Of a DNA stretch of 64,000 nt, positions 33,790 to 43,607 are shown piece after piece; position 1 is the stretch's first letter; the number at the start of each line of letters is the position of its first letter. Below the pieces are notes generated by a model. The model was given only the letters and a program-made list of their open reading frames with translations, ran no database searches and was not told the origin of the DNA. A program made the position numbers and the translations under genes. This stretch comes from Candidatus Babeliales bacterium (GTDB taxonomy: Bacteria; Babelota; Babeliae; Babelales; JABDEC01): contig JARLHJ010000047.1 of assembly GCA_031292305.1 (NCBI GenBank), forward strand, positions 1-64,000, read 5' to 3'.

Positions 33790-34935
33790 TTAATCTTGTT
33801 CTTCTTGTTCTTTTTTTAGTCTTACTTGCAAATCAGGTTGCCACGTTTCTATAAAATCAATTAAAGGTTTAATGCCGTCTTTTGTTAAAGCAGAAATAGT
33901 GACATTTGGCTGAAATCTATTCATCATTTCTTGTAATTGATATGTAATTTCAATTTTATCTGCTTTATTAAACACATATAACATTTGTGCATCAACTTCT
34001 AAATCTTCAAGAATATAATTTACTACTTTAATTTGTGAATCCCAATTTTGGTCTGCAATATCAACAACGTGAAGTAAAAGGTCAGCGTGTTGTAATTCTG
34101 ATAATGTAGATTTAAAGGCTTCTATAAGTTTTGTAGGTAGCATTTGAATAAAACCAACAGTATCAGAAATTACACCTTTTTTCTGGTGATTTATATAAAG
34201 TTCACGTGTAGTCGTATCTAATGTTGCAAACAGTTTATCTTCTGCTAAAACACCGGCTTTTGTTAAAGTATTTAAAATTGTAGATTTACCGGCATTTGTG
34301 TAGCCAACTAAACAAATTTGTGGAATTTTATTGACTAATCTTTGTTTGCGCTGAGTTGCTCTCACTTTTAAAAGTTTTTCTAATTTAGCTTTTAAAGTAT
34401 CAATTTGAGTATCTAAATAGCGCATTTCTTTTTCTTTTAATGTTTCCCCGGGACCACGAGCACCAATAAAGCCAGCTTGCTGAGAAAGCTCAACGCCTCG
34501 TCCAGCCACTTTAGATTTAAGAACTTGTAGAATTGCAATCTCTACCTGCATTTTACCTTCTGCACTTGTGGCAGCTCTTTGGAAAATTTCAAGAATTAAT
34601 TTAGTTCTATCAACTACATCTCTTACATCCCAAATTTCACGCAAATTGCGTTCTTGTTTGGTTGTTAAAGGTTCAGATAGTATAACCATTTCAATATCAT
34701 GTTTTTTGCAATATTCAGTTATTTGTTCAACTTTTCCTGAAGTTAAAAATGTTGCTGAATCTATTTCTCTTAATTTCATTGGCATGAAATGTTCTGTTTC
34801 TATTCCATTACTTTTTGCAAGGTTTTTAAATTCTTCAAAATAAGAATTGATATCTTTAGTTTTGTTGTATGGAGCTTCCACTGCCACTAAAAGGGTATTA
34901 GGGAATATTGTTGTATCTTGCGTTTCTCTGGTCAT
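33790..34935 (-). CDS. hflX: Ribosome-associated GTPase HflX
   Basis: 381 residues. The N-terminal HflX domain carries the ATP-binding-like part and the glycine-rich GARGPGETLKEKEMR segment; a helical linker follows, then the GTPase domain with GYTNAGKST (G1), TLDTTTR (G2), DTVGFI (G3) and NKAD (G4). It rescues or splits stalled ribosomes under stress. The length is slightly short at the C-terminus relative to the E. coli protein. Single gene, convergent with the peptide gene. Confidence 0.95.
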   Translation of the reverse strand: MTRETQDTTIFPNTLLVAVEAPYNKTKDINSYFEEFKNLAKSNGIETEHFMPMKLREIDSATFLTSGKVEQITEYCKKHDIEMVILSEPLTTKQERNLREIWDVRDVVDRTKLILEIFQRAATSAEGKMQVEIAILQVLKSKVAGRGVELSQQAGFIGARGPGETLKEKEMRYLDTQIDTLKAKLEKLLKVRATQRKQRLVNKIPQICLVGYTNAGKSTILNTLTKAGVLAEDKLFATLDTTTRELYINHQKKGVISDTVGFIQMLPTKLIEAFKSTLSELQHADLLLHVVDIADQNWDSQIKVVNYILEDLEVDAQMLYVFNKADKIEITYQLQEMMNRFQPNVTISALTKDGIKPLIDFIETWQPDLQVRLKKEQEEQD

Positions 34936-35120
34936 TGTTTTCTTTCTATTTTGAACTTATATCTTTATTTTACATGAAAATTTGGAAATAGGATATACCC
35001 AATGTCCAAATTTTGAGTTAATTACAACTTGTAAAATTTCAACAAGAAATGTTTATAAAACTCTTGATTTTTAGTTTTAAGCTTTGTTACTGTTGAGATA
35101 TAGAAGATAAGGGGTTTCAA

Positions 35121-35699
35121 ATGAATTTAAATAATAGGTATTTGCTATATTTAAGTTTATTCTATTTTATAGTATATGAATTAAATGGAGTTGGAATGAA
35201 TTTTACATTAAAAAGTACATCTTTTGAAAATGGAAAAGAAATTCCAAAAAAATACAGCTGTGATGGCCAAAATGTATCACCTAATTTAAGTTGGCAAAAT
35301 GTCCCAGTCGGGGCTAAAAATCTTGTATTGGTGGTAGATGACCCAGATGCCCAAAAAGTAGTAGGAAAGACATTTGTGCATTGGATAGTTTTAAATATAG
35401 ACCCAGAAATGAATGAAATTCCTGAAGGTATCAAATTTCAAAGTAAAATTTCCAATTTAGCTAAAGAGTTTCAAAATGACTTTCATCAATTAAAGTATGG
35501 GGGAGTATGCCCACCACAAGGCGAGCATACATACTGTTTTACGTTGTTTGCATTAGATAAAAATATTGAGTTAACACCGGAAATGACCCCTGATTTCTTT
35601 AGGGATTCATATAATCAAAGCTCAGATTTCTATAAAAGATTTAAAAGCCATATTCTTGGATTTGCTCAAATTATGGGTAAATACAAAAGACAAAGCTAA
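35121..35699 (+). CDS. YbhB/YbcL-type phosphatidylethanolamine-binding protein
   Basis: 192 residues: N-terminal hydrophobic segment (about 8-24) acting as signal or anchor, then the PEBP fold with KYSCDGQNVSPNLSW, VVDDPDAQ, FVHWIVLNI and GGVCPPQGEHTYCFTLFALD, the family's ligand-pocket motifs. Bacterial members are of uncertain function (Raf-kinase-inhibitor-like by name only). AAGGGG precedes the ATG. Single gene. Confidence 0.9.
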   Translation: MNLNNRYLLYLSLFYFIVYELNGVGMNFTLKSTSFENGKEIPKKYSCDGQNVSPNLSWQNVPVGAKNLVLVVDDPDAQKVVGKTFVHWIVLNIDPEMNEIPEGIKFQSKISNLAKEFQNDFHQLKYGGVCPPQGEHTYCFTLFALDKNIELTPEMTPDFFRDSYNQSSDFYKRFKSHILGFAQIMGKYKRQS

Positions 35700-35826
35700 A
35701 ATTCTATCCTATTAGTCATATAAACCATTGATTTCTTTGTTATAAATAGTTTATTTTAATAATATATAGAATGCCAATAGTAAAATTAGATTGAGTATTA
35801 AAATTTATTGAAATAAAGGTGTTTTC

Positions 35827-37761
35827 ATGAAAATTAAATTATTTATAGCATTAATGGCTATAATTGCTTGTTATGCAGCAGAAGATCAAAATATGCAAGA
35901 TGCCCCACCGGTTTCAAGTTCATCTACAGCGGCAAGCACACAAGCAGCAAGCTCAATTCAAAGTCAGGAAGAATTAGCAGCATCAACTTCGTCAGCGTCT
36001 GCAAGTGCATCTGCGTCACCAATAGTAGCGCAGCCACTTTCACCAGAACAACAAAAACAAGCAAAATTTAAAGAAGCTATTGAAGCTTTACAAAATATTA
36101 ACGAAATACCGATAGAATTTGCAGATAAAACTTTGAATATTAATAGCACTGAAAGTTTATACCGTAAAACATTTAAAGAATTAATCAAAGAACATTTTGA
36201 GCAATATGTTCCATTTTTAATTGCTCAAGTAACCACTAAGCTTAATGGTGAGGTAATTAAAGATTATTATGACGCTTTTCTTTTAAATAAAAATTTTTTA
36301 GTTGGAGGTTATAAAATTAATGCATTTCATCATGCATTAAATCCAAAGTTGTTATTGAATAGAAAAAATCCATTAAATCAGCAAAATATTACACAGCCAA
36401 TTGAGTATTATGTTTTGAATCCAGTAAGTGAAGATCCGAATTTATTTAAATATATTGGCGCAGAAGATGACATGCTTAAACGTCCTGCAGAAAAGATATT
36501 TCTAGAGGCTATGACGCAAAATGAATTTTCGGATTACGCAGATTGGTTGATTCCTGTTGATAGTGATTTGAATCCCGAACTTATTACAAAGGAGCTTGTT
36601 GAAGTATTAAAATGGTTCGCAATGCAAAAAAAATTGAATATTAGTGCACAGTTTAAATTGGGTAAGTTTTTTTTTAATTTAGGTGACAACAACCAGTTTG
36701 TTTATGATCTTTTAAGTAGATTAATTGCAAACCCTGAAACATCTGCGAATATAAGATCGTATGCCAATAGCATGAAGTTTGATGCTTTATCAAAATTATC
36801 GCCCCAAGAAAAATTGCAAATGGGTCTTGCTTATTATAGCGGCAAGATTGGATTGGGTGGGCGTAATTATAAAAATGCATTAGAGCTACTAGAAAGTGGT
36901 CTTTCTGGGGTTAAAGGTCAAAAGAGTGATCTTATAACAAAATCAAAGCTAGTATTAAGTAATATTTACTTTTTAGGTAAAGCAGGCAACCAAAAAAATT
37001 ATCAAAGAGTGAAATTATTTAACGAAGAATTATTAAATAGTAATTTGCTTATTGATACTGACAAGAAGCTTGCGTTGAAGTTTCTTATAAATATTTACGG
37101 TAGTGGAGGTTTTGGTGTTGAACAAAATCTTGAAAATGTTGTTACTTTAATTAAAAGATTATATTTAATCGATCCGTTATATTTAAATATAGATTATATT
37201 TATAATATAGCTAAGAAGTTATTAGCTAAACAAAAATATAAATCCCAAAAAGAATTATTAGAAATAATTTTGAATCATCCCCAAATAGATCAGATAGATC
37301 CATGTGTTTTTATGAATGCACAATATGATTTGGCTTATATATATATTAAGGGACTTGGCTTTGAAACGAATCGCAGCAAGGCTATTGTTTTATGGAAATC
37401 AATTATTAGTAATGAGAATAATTGCAATAATCACGTTAAGTTGCAAGCATATGCAAACCTAGCAGACGTTTTATTTAACGCAAAAGGTTTAAAACAAGAT
37501 TTAGAAATTGCGCAAGAATATTTTAAAATTGTTTTAAATGATAAAGATAGCACTGAAAAGCTCAAACAACATGCGCAAATGAGATTAAAACAAATTGAAG
37601 TATTGTCTGGCAGTTGTTCAAAGCAATTAATAAATATTAAGCCCAATGAAGGTAAGCCAACTTCAGCAGCCCAGCCTTTAAAGCGTAAAAAGGACAAAGA
37701 TGCACCAGGGCCAGATGAAAAGAAAGCTAGAATAACCGAAGAGGAAAATGATGAAAATTAA
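35827..37761 (+). CDS. Secreted Sel1/TPR-repeat protein with NLS-like tail, copy 1
   Basis: 644 residues: signal peptide, a Ser/Ala-rich low-complexity stretch (about 25-75), an unassigned helical domain (80-270) and Sel1-like alpha-alpha repeats (about 275-600), seen as ALELLESGL...LVLSNIYFLGKAGNQKNYQRV and YDLAYIYIKGLGFETNRSKAIVLW. The C-terminus is KRKKDKDAPGPDEKKAR plus an acidic end; this has the spacing of a eukaryotic bipartite nuclear import signal. Sel1 repeats bind proteins and are common in host-interacting effectors. The stop overlaps the start of copy 2. The role is inferred. Confidence 0.8.
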   Translation: MKIKLFIALMAIIACYAAEDQNMQDAPPVSSSSTAASTQAASSIQSQEELAASTSSASASASASPIVAQPLSPEQQKQAKFKEAIEALQNINEIPIEFADKTLNINSTESLYRKTFKELIKEHFEQYVPFLIAQVTTKLNGEVIKDYYDAFLLNKNFLVGGYKINAFHHALNPKLLLNRKNPLNQQNITQPIEYYVLNPVSEDPNLFKYIGAEDDMLKRPAEKIFLEAMTQNEFSDYADWLIPVDSDLNPELITKELVEVLKWFAMQKKLNISAQFKLGKFFFNLGDNNQFVYDLLSRLIANPETSANIRSYANSMKFDALSKLSPQEKLQMGLAYYSGKIGLGGRNYKNALELLESGLSGVKGQKSDLITKSKLVLSNIYFLGKAGNQKNYQRVKLFNEELLNSNLLIDTDKKLALKFLINIYGSGGFGVEQNLENVVTLIKRLYLIDPLYLNIDYIYNIAKKLLAKQKYKSQKELLEIILNHPQIDQIDPCVFMNAQYDLAYIYIKGLGFETNRSKAIVLWKSIISNENNCNNHVKLQAYANLADVLFNAKGLKQDLEIAQEYFKIVLNDKDSTEKLKQHAQMRLKQIEVLSGSCSKQLINIKPNEGKPTSAAQPLKRKKDKDAPGPDEKKARITEEENDEN

Positions 37762-39634
37762 ATTATTTATATTGTGTTTAATAACATTATTTTTAAATTC
37801 ATCTGAAGATAATGAAATGAAAGATGTTCCTGCTAGTTCATCTCAGGCTGCAAGCGCAGCCGCAGCATTGCCTGCAGCACCACCTGAAGATGTTGAAATG
37901 AGAGATGTGCCGGTTCAGATAAATTCTACGTCGTCATCAAGCTCTTCAGGACCTGTTCAATTTGAACAGGCTTTAGAAAGATTGCAAACAGTTAATGAAA
38001 TACCAATTGAAGATACTGGAGATTTAAATATTAATCAGGTTGAAAGATTAACAAATAAAACATTTAAGCAATTAATAGAAGAGCATTTTAGGGAAAATGT
38101 ACCATTGTTAATAGCAAAAATTACTACTATGGAAAATAGAATGCCAAAAATAGATTATTATGATGGATATAGCTTTAATAAATACTTGTCTGATGTTCAT
38201 ATATTGAAGATTGGCAATAAGTCTATGTTATTAAAAAAAGAAAAAATTGAATTTGACACTTTTGGTCTTTTAAAAGAGGTTAATTATTCAAAAGTAATAA
38301 ACCCAGTTAATCAACAATTTATTAGAGAGCCAATACAATATTATGTATTGACTACATCTGATCCATTTTTATTTAAAGATGTTAGTTCGTATATTCAATT
38401 CGGTGAGGCAAAAACAAGAGATTTATTAATATCAATTATGAGCCAAGCTGAATTATCAGAATTTTTTAATTTACATATACCTATTGATTTTTGTAAATTG
38501 AATGAGTTAACAGAAGAGGATAAGAATTTTCCTATTGAAGCAATTCTTCAAGTCTTAACCTTTTTTTCTACAATAGAAAGGTTGAATTTTAAGGATCAAT
38601 TAAGATTAGCCAAAATATTTTTTAACTTTGGAAAATACGGGCAGGCTTATGATCTATTAAATAAAATTATAGAAAAACCTGAGGCAACGCAAAATTTAAA
38701 ATCTGAAGCTATAGCTTTAAAGTGGGAAGTATTATCAAAGATTTCATCTGATGAGAAATTAACGTTAGGTCTTCATTATTTTTATTCTAAAACAAATCTT
38801 AATTATAAGCTCGCATTAGAGTTATTAGAAAGATTTTTTTCTGAAGTTAGAGAAACATCAACAGAAGGTATTGCAAATGCAAAATATGCAATTGGTCTTA
38901 TATACGCTATGGGTTTAGCTGGTGTTCAAAAAAATTATCAAAGAGCTATGTTTTTATTTCAAGCTGCCCTTGACAGTAATTTGCTTAATGCTGATAGGGT
39001 AGTGAAAACTTTAAATTATCAGTTGGAAATTTATGATACTGGTGGCTTTGGTATCCAAAAAAATGATGAAAAGATTTTTGAAATAATTAAAAAATTATAT
39101 TTAATCAATCCAACGAAATTGGAGATAGGTCATATTTTTCGTATTGAAAATCATCTTCGACCTGAAAATTATAAAGTAGCAATAGATTTATTAGGAATGA
39201 TTTTGAGTCGTTCAAATATTCAACCAAAAGTTTTTATGCAAGCGCAATTCCTTTTAGCTAAAATTCTAGAAGCAGAAGGAAGTGTTATGCAATCTATTCC
39301 TCTATATGAATCTATTATAAATAATCAATTTGAATATAAGGTGAAATTATTGGCTTATTTTTCCCTTGGAAAAATATATACCTTGGGCAACAAAGATATA
39401 AAACAGGATTATGATTTGGCTCAAAAATATTTCAAGATTGTGCTTGAATCTTCAGACTCGCTTGAAAATGTTAAACATGAAATACGTAAATATCTAAAAT
39501 ATATTGCAGAAAACCAAGGTTTATCAAGTTCTAAAGAATCAAAGAAGCGAAAAAACCCAGATGATTTAGATAAAGATGGTGAAATTGAAGCTGGACCAGC
39601 AGAAAAAAAACAAAAAAGCTGTGATGAAAAATAG
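37751..39634 (+). CDS. Secreted Sel1/TPR-repeat protein with NLS-like tail, copy 2
   Basis: 627 residues, a full-length paralogue of the upstream gene with the same order: signal peptide MKIKLFILCLI, Ser/Ala-rich segment, a domain with NEIPIEDTGDLNINQ and NPVNQQFIREPIQYYVL, then Sel1-like repeats such as AKYAIGLIYAMGLAGVQKNY, and a tail with KKRK and, 17 residues later, KKQK. ATG 37751 is preferred to 37748: it is five bases from GAGGA and matches the paralogue's N-terminus. The genes overlap by 11 bases, so translation is coupled. Followed by ffh. Confidence 0.8.
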   Translation: MKIKLFILCLITLFLNSSEDNEMKDVPASSSQAASAAAALPAAPPEDVEMRDVPVQINSTSSSSSSGPVQFEQALERLQTVNEIPIEDTGDLNINQVERLTNKTFKQLIEEHFRENVPLLIAKITTMENRMPKIDYYDGYSFNKYLSDVHILKIGNKSMLLKKEKIEFDTFGLLKEVNYSKVINPVNQQFIREPIQYYVLTTSDPFLFKDVSSYIQFGEAKTRDLLISIMSQAELSEFFNLHIPIDFCKLNELTEEDKNFPIEAILQVLTFFSTIERLNFKDQLRLAKIFFNFGKYGQAYDLLNKIIEKPEATQNLKSEAIALKWEVLSKISSDEKLTLGLHYFYSKTNLNYKLALELLERFFSEVRETSTEGIANAKYAIGLIYAMGLAGVQKNYQRAMFLFQAALDSNLLNADRVVKTLNYQLEIYDTGGFGIQKNDEKIFEIIKKLYLINPTKLEIGHIFRIENHLRPENYKVAIDLLGMILSRSNIQPKVFMQAQFLLAKILEAEGSVMQSIPLYESIINNQFEYKVKLLAYFSLGKIYTLGNKDIKQDYDLAQKYFKIVLESSDSLENVKHEIRKYLKYIAENQGLSSSKESKKRKNPDDLDKDGEIEAGPAEKKQKSCDEK

Positions 39635-39716
39635 ATAATGAACATTTAGCATTTTTTTGAAAATTTGTTAAAATAATGAAATATAGATTTATTATAAAGC
39701 TAAAAAGATAATTATT

Positions 39717-41051
39717 ATGTTTGATTTTTTGACCAAAAAGTTCTCTTCCATATTTTCTAAATTCTCTGGGAATACCAGAATAACCCAAGACAATATCCAA
39801 GAAGCGTTGGATCAAGTGAAAGACTCGCTTTTAGAAGCTGATGTACCGCTTGAGGTTATTAATGATTTTATTGAAAAAGTTAAAGTCAAAGCTTTAGGTT
39901 TGAACGTTTCAAAGTCCTTAAATCCAGGTGAGCAATTTATAAAAATTGTTTATCAAGAAATTTGTGACTTTTTGGGTGGGGCAAATTTTGTAACTCCTAG
40001 TTTTCAGATTCCTTCAGTAATTATGGTTATGGGGCTTCAAGGTTCAGGTAAAACTACAACTGTGTCAAAAATAGCTCATTTTTTAAAAGATTTGGCAGCT
40101 AAAAAAGGCAAGCCTCGCAATATATTGTTGGCTTCAGTAGATTTTTATAGACCTGCTGCTATTGATCAATTAGAAATCCTTGCAAAGCAAGTTGGCGTAG
40201 ATTTTTATAGGTCTAACTATGACAAACCTGTGCAAGCTGCTTCTGATATATTTAAAAAGTTTAAAAATGGTCAGTATGATTATCTATTATTAGATACAGC
40301 AGGGCGATTGCATGTTGATAGTAATATGCTGCAAGAACTTAAAGATATAGATACTAATCTAGAACCTAAATATAAAATTCTAGTTTTAGACTCAATGACA
40401 GGTCAGGAATCCCTACGTGTAGCAAAAGCATTTGACCAGGTAGTCGGCTTTAATAGTGCAATTTTAACAAAAATTGACAGTGATACTCGCGGTGGGTCTG
40501 CTTTTGCATTTAAATATATGTTAAAAAAACCTATTATTTTCTTAGGTTCAGGTGAAAAAGTTGAAGACTTAGAATTATTTTACCCTGATAGAATGGCCAA
40601 TAGAATTCTTGGCATGGGTGATATGTTAAGTCTTATTGAGCGCGCAGAAGCTCAAATAAAACAAGATGATAAAGAACGCGTTACCCAGAATTTTGCCTCA
40701 GGTAATTTTTCTTTAGAAGATTTTGCGGATCAATTAAAAATGATGGGTAAAATTGGTTCTTTATCTAAAATAGTCCAATATCTTCCGGGCATGGGTAATT
40801 TAAATATGACCCCTGAAATGGTTGAAAAAAGCGAATTAGAGATTAAAAAGTTTAAGGCAATGATTAGCTCAATGACCTTAAAAGAGCGAGTTTACCCCAA
40901 GGTTTTGGATGCTTCTCGCAGAGAACGCATCGTTAAAGGTTCTGGCACTTCCTTAAAAGATTTGAACTTATTGTTAGAAAGGTTTGAACAAAGTAAGCAA
41001 TTTGCTAAACTCTTTAATAAGAAGGGTGGATTTAAGGGTATGTTCAAGTAA
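39717..41051 (+). CDS. ffh: Signal recognition particle protein Ffh
   Basis: 444 residues. The N domain is followed by the G domain with GLQGSGKTTT (G1), DTAGRLH (G3) and TKIDSDTRGG (G4 and following); the M domain contains LPGMGNL and the methionine-rich helices for signal-sequence and 4.5S RNA binding. It targets nascent membrane and exported proteins to the membrane with FtsY. First gene of the ffh-rpsP-trmD-rplS cluster; no 4.5S RNA gene is seen in the window. Confidence 0.97.
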   Translation: MFDFLTKKFSSIFSKFSGNTRITQDNIQEALDQVKDSLLEADVPLEVINDFIEKVKVKALGLNVSKSLNPGEQFIKIVYQEICDFLGGANFVTPSFQIPSVIMVMGLQGSGKTTTVSKIAHFLKDLAAKKGKPRNILLASVDFYRPAAIDQLEILAKQVGVDFYRSNYDKPVQAASDIFKKFKNGQYDYLLLDTAGRLHVDSNMLQELKDIDTNLEPKYKILVLDSMTGQESLRVAKAFDQVVGFNSAILTKIDSDTRGGSAFAFKYMLKKPIIFLGSGEKVEDLELFYPDRMANRILGMGDMLSLIERAEAQIKQDDKERVTQNFASGNFSLEDFADQLKMMGKIGSLSKIVQYLPGMGNLNMTPEMVEKSELEIKKFKAMISSMTLKERVYPKVLDASRRERIVKGSGTSLKDLNLLLERFEQSKQFAKLFNKKGGFKGMFK

Positions 41052-41083
41052 GTTTAATTATTTCATAATAAAGGTACAAAATA

Positions 41084-41350
41084 ATGTCAGTAGCAGTTAG
41101 ATTATCACGTTTAGGTAGAAAAAATTCTCCTATTTACAGAGTTGTAGTAAAAGATTCTAGATCTAAAAGAGATGGTGCATTTATTGAAAATTTAGGAACT
41201 TACAATCCTATTACACATCAAATTTTTCAATTTAATGATGAGCGCGTTAATTATTGGCTTTCAAAAGGCGCAATAGTATCTGATGCAGTTATCAAAATTC
41301 AAAAAATGTATAAAAAACAAGGCCTTACTTTAACACAAGTAGCTTCTTAA
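41084..41350 (+). CDS. rpsP: 30S ribosomal protein S16
   Basis: 88 residues, normal length. MSVAVRLSRLGRKNSPIYRVVVKD is the family N-terminus in two overlapping pieces, then FIENLGTYNP and the VNYWLSKGAIVSDAV helix. Binds 16S rRNA during early 30S assembly. AAAGG precedes the ATG; 32 bases after ffh. Confidence 0.97.
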   Translation: MSVAVRLSRLGRKNSPIYRVVVKDSRSKRDGAFIENLGTYNPITHQIFQFNDERVNYWLSKGAIVSDAVIKIQKMYKKQGLTLTQVAS

Positions 41351-41379
41351 TTTAAGCTGGCACAACAGGTTAGAGCCTA

Positions 41380-42681
41380 ATGAATATTTCGATACTTACT
41401 CTTTTTCCTGAATTATATTCTGAATTTTTAAAGGCTAGCATAATAGGCAAAGCTCAAGATAAGAATAAAATAAATGCTGAATTAGTAAATTTTATAGATT
41501 TTTGCAACTCAAAAGAACGCGTAGATAGTCCTACTTTTGGCCCAGGACCAGGAATGTTAATAAGGCCAGAAGTAGTAGAATCTGCAGTTACTCAGCAAGA
41601 ACAAAAATTTGGTTCAGCATTTAAAATATTCTTTTCTCCTCATGGTAAAAAATTAGATCAGAATCTTTTAAAAGAACTTAGTGCAAAACTTGCTCAAGAA
41701 AAGCATATTATGCTTTTGGCTTCTAGATACGAAGGTATGGATGCCAGAGTAGAAGAATATTATGCAGATGAAATAATATCCTTGGGTGATTTTGTTTTAA
41801 TGGGTGGTGATTTGCCAGCCATGTGTTTTTTGGAAGGTTTTTTAAGATTAATACCTGGGGTAGTTGGGAATTCAGATTCAATAGAAAATGATTCATTTTC
41901 AGGGCCATTAGTAGATCATCCTGAATATACTTCACCTTTAGAATTTAAAGGTTTGCAAGTTCCCGAAGTTATAAGGTCAGGAAATCATGCTCTGATTCAC
42001 GAATATAGGCAAAAAAAAGCGATTGAGCGTACGCTTAATGGTCATTTTAATTGGCTAAGATCGCAACCCTTAACAAAAGAATTAAAAGCTAAAGTTCACA
42101 AAGAAATGCCTACGCATTATGCAGTTTTAATGCATGGTGATATTCTTTTAAAAGATAAAACTGTAGGGACTTCATCTGTAACTTCTTTAGATATCCATGA
42201 TATTGCTAGATCTGCAATGACTTACGGTATTAAAAACTATTATATTGTGACTCCATTAAAAGATCAGCAAACAATTGTCCAAACTTTATTAGATTTTTGG
42301 AATATAGGCCATGGAATTGAATATAATATCCATCGTCACAATGCAATAAAAATGGTTAGGCTTAATAATAATTTGGATGAAGTTTTAGCGCAGATAGAAA
42401 AGACTGAAGGGCAAAAGCCTTTGTTAATAGCTACTTCTGCTAAATATCATAATAATACGGAAAGATATATTACGTATTTTGATCAAGCAAAAGTATGGAA
42501 GTCTAAACGTCCGGTATTGTTCATTTTTGGTACAGGCCATGGTTTAGCAGATTATATACTAGATAGATGTGATTTTATCTTAGAGCCATTACATGGTTTT
42601 TCTGAATTCAATCATCTTTCAGTTAGATCTGCCGCTGCAGTTATATTTGATAAATGGTTTGGCGTTAATTTAAAAAAGTAA
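41380..42681 (+). CDS. trmD: TrmD tRNA (m1G37) methyltransferase fused to a second SPOUT domain
   Basis: 433 residues, nearly twice TrmD's usual length. Residues 1 to about 240 are TrmD: GPGPGMLIRPE, ASRYEGMDARVEE and SLGDFVLMGGDLPAM, the knotted SAM site, plus the C-terminal helices. Residues about 246-433 form a separate domain with HYAVLMHGD, SSVTSLDIHDIARSAMTYGI, YYIVTPLKDQQ, LFIFGTGHGL and EFNHLSVRSAAAV, matching the PF09936 SAM-dependent RNA methyltransferase family. It methylates G37 of tRNAs; the target of the second domain is unknown. rimM, usually between rpsP and trmD, is missing. Confidence 0.95.
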   Translation: MNISILTLFPELYSEFLKASIIGKAQDKNKINAELVNFIDFCNSKERVDSPTFGPGPGMLIRPEVVESAVTQQEQKFGSAFKIFFSPHGKKLDQNLLKELSAKLAQEKHIMLLASRYEGMDARVEEYYADEIISLGDFVLMGGDLPAMCFLEGFLRLIPGVVGNSDSIENDSFSGPLVDHPEYTSPLEFKGLQVPEVIRSGNHALIHEYRQKKAIERTLNGHFNWLRSQPLTKELKAKVHKEMPTHYAVLMHGDILLKDKTVGTSSVTSLDIHDIARSAMTYGIKNYYIVTPLKDQQTIVQTLLDFWNIGHGIEYNIHRHNAIKMVRLNNNLDEVLAQIEKTEGQKPLLIATSAKYHNNTERYITYFDQAKVWKSKRPVLFIFGTGHGLADYILDRCDFILEPLHGFSEFNHLSVRSAAAVIFDKWFGVNLKK

Positions 42682-42748
42682 ATTTAGTAGAACAAATTAA
42701 AATTATTTGTTATTATAAAGCAATATAAAAAGTTTTTTAATCTATAGC

Positions 42749-42788
42749 CCTTATCTTTGGTCGCAGAGTGTTGACCTGCAAGATAAGG
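42749..42788 (+). promoter_or_regulatory. rplS leader hairpin overlapping a Shine-Dalgarno
   Basis: CCTTATCTT (42749-42757) pairs perfectly with AAGATAAGG (42780-42788); inside, GGTC (42759-42762) can pair with GACC (42773-42776). The 3' arm covers the first four bases of AAGGAG (42785-42790). This looks like a leader that could mask a ribosome site, as in ribosomal-protein autoregulation. Confidence 0.5.
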
Positions 42789-42811
42789 AGAACAGCTTGC
42801 AAGGATGCTCA

Positions 42812-43219
42812 ATGAAATCAAGAAAAATAACTAAAGAAACAGTTTCGGAATTAGGGATATATAAAAGAGATTTCCCAAAGTTTTCAATTGGTGATACAAT
42901 AGCCATTTCGCAAAGAATTAAAGAAGGCGATAAAGAAAGACTTCAAGTTTTTCAAGGCGATGTTATTGCTATGAATAACAATGGTGCTTCATCAACTTTT
43001 ACTGTCCGTAAAATTGCTGCAAATACTATTGCTGTTGAAAGAATTTTTCCTTACTATTCTCCAATAATCGCTTCTATTGAAGCTGTTAAAAAGGGTAAAG
43101 TAAGACGTGCAAAACTTTACTACTTACGTAAACGTGTTGGTAAATCTGCAAAAATTCAAGAACTTATTTTAACTAAAGAACAAAAAGAACATAAATTAGC
43201 TCAAAGTGCAGCTGAGTAA
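42812..43219 (+). CDS. rplS: 50S ribosomal protein L19
   Basis: 135 residues from ATG 42812: [51 protein letters not shown] and [17 protein letters not shown] are family landmarks. Located at the 30S-50S interface. A TTG at 42797, six bases after AAGGAG, is an in-frame alternative adding five residues; I prefer the ATG, which has AAGGA six bases upstream and already gives a longer N-terminus than in E. coli. The C-terminus is extended by about ten residues. Last ribosomal gene of the cluster. Confidence 0.95.
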   Translation: MKSRKITKETVSELGIYKRDFPKFSIGDTIAISQRIKEGDKERLQVFQGDVIAMNNNGASSTFTVRKIAANTIAVERIFPYYSPIIASIEAVKKGKVRRAKLYYLRKRVGKSAKIQELILTKEQKEHKLAQSAAE

Positions 43220-43607
43220 TTGTTTAATTTTTAAAGGATTATTATTTTTAGTATGCATTTCAGGATGTATAAAAAAAAATAATCTTAAATTAGATGATAA
43301 ATATCAACAAAAAGAAGCTCGTTTGTTTGATGTTCCTCTGCCTCTGAATTATATAACTTTAGATAATCGATATGGGCAAGACTCATACGGTTTTAAAACT
43401 ACAGTTAAAGATTCTGAACTTGTTGATTTTTATAAAGAAGAAATGGTTAATGCGGGCTGGAAGATAATTAGTAGCTTTTCTGATATTGAAACTAATTTAT
43501 TATTTGAAAAGCCTCATAAATTTATTTTGATTTCTATAAGACCCAATATTGTTAGAAACAATACTGAAGTACATATCTTTGTAGCTATAAAAAAAGAAGA
43601 CTCATAA
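43206..43607 (+). CDS. Small lipoprotein, unknown function
   Basis: 133 residues beginning at GTG 43206, inside the end of rplS (14-base overlap). Hydrophobic segment then ISGC at about residues 18-21, a lipobox, so lipid attachment at C21 is expected. The mature domain has [27 protein letters not shown] and repeated strands; the 'fY...M...GW' arrangement is seen in small envelope lipoproteins of unknown role. Probably cotranscribed with rplS; the terminator overlaps its last codons. Confidence 0.7.
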   Translation: MQLSNCLIFKGLLFLVCISGCIKKNNLKLDDKYQQKEARLFDVPLPLNYITLDNRYGQDSYGFKTTVKDSELVDFYKEEMVNAGWKIISSFSDIETNLLFEKPHKFILISIRPNIVRNNTEVHIFVAIKKEDS

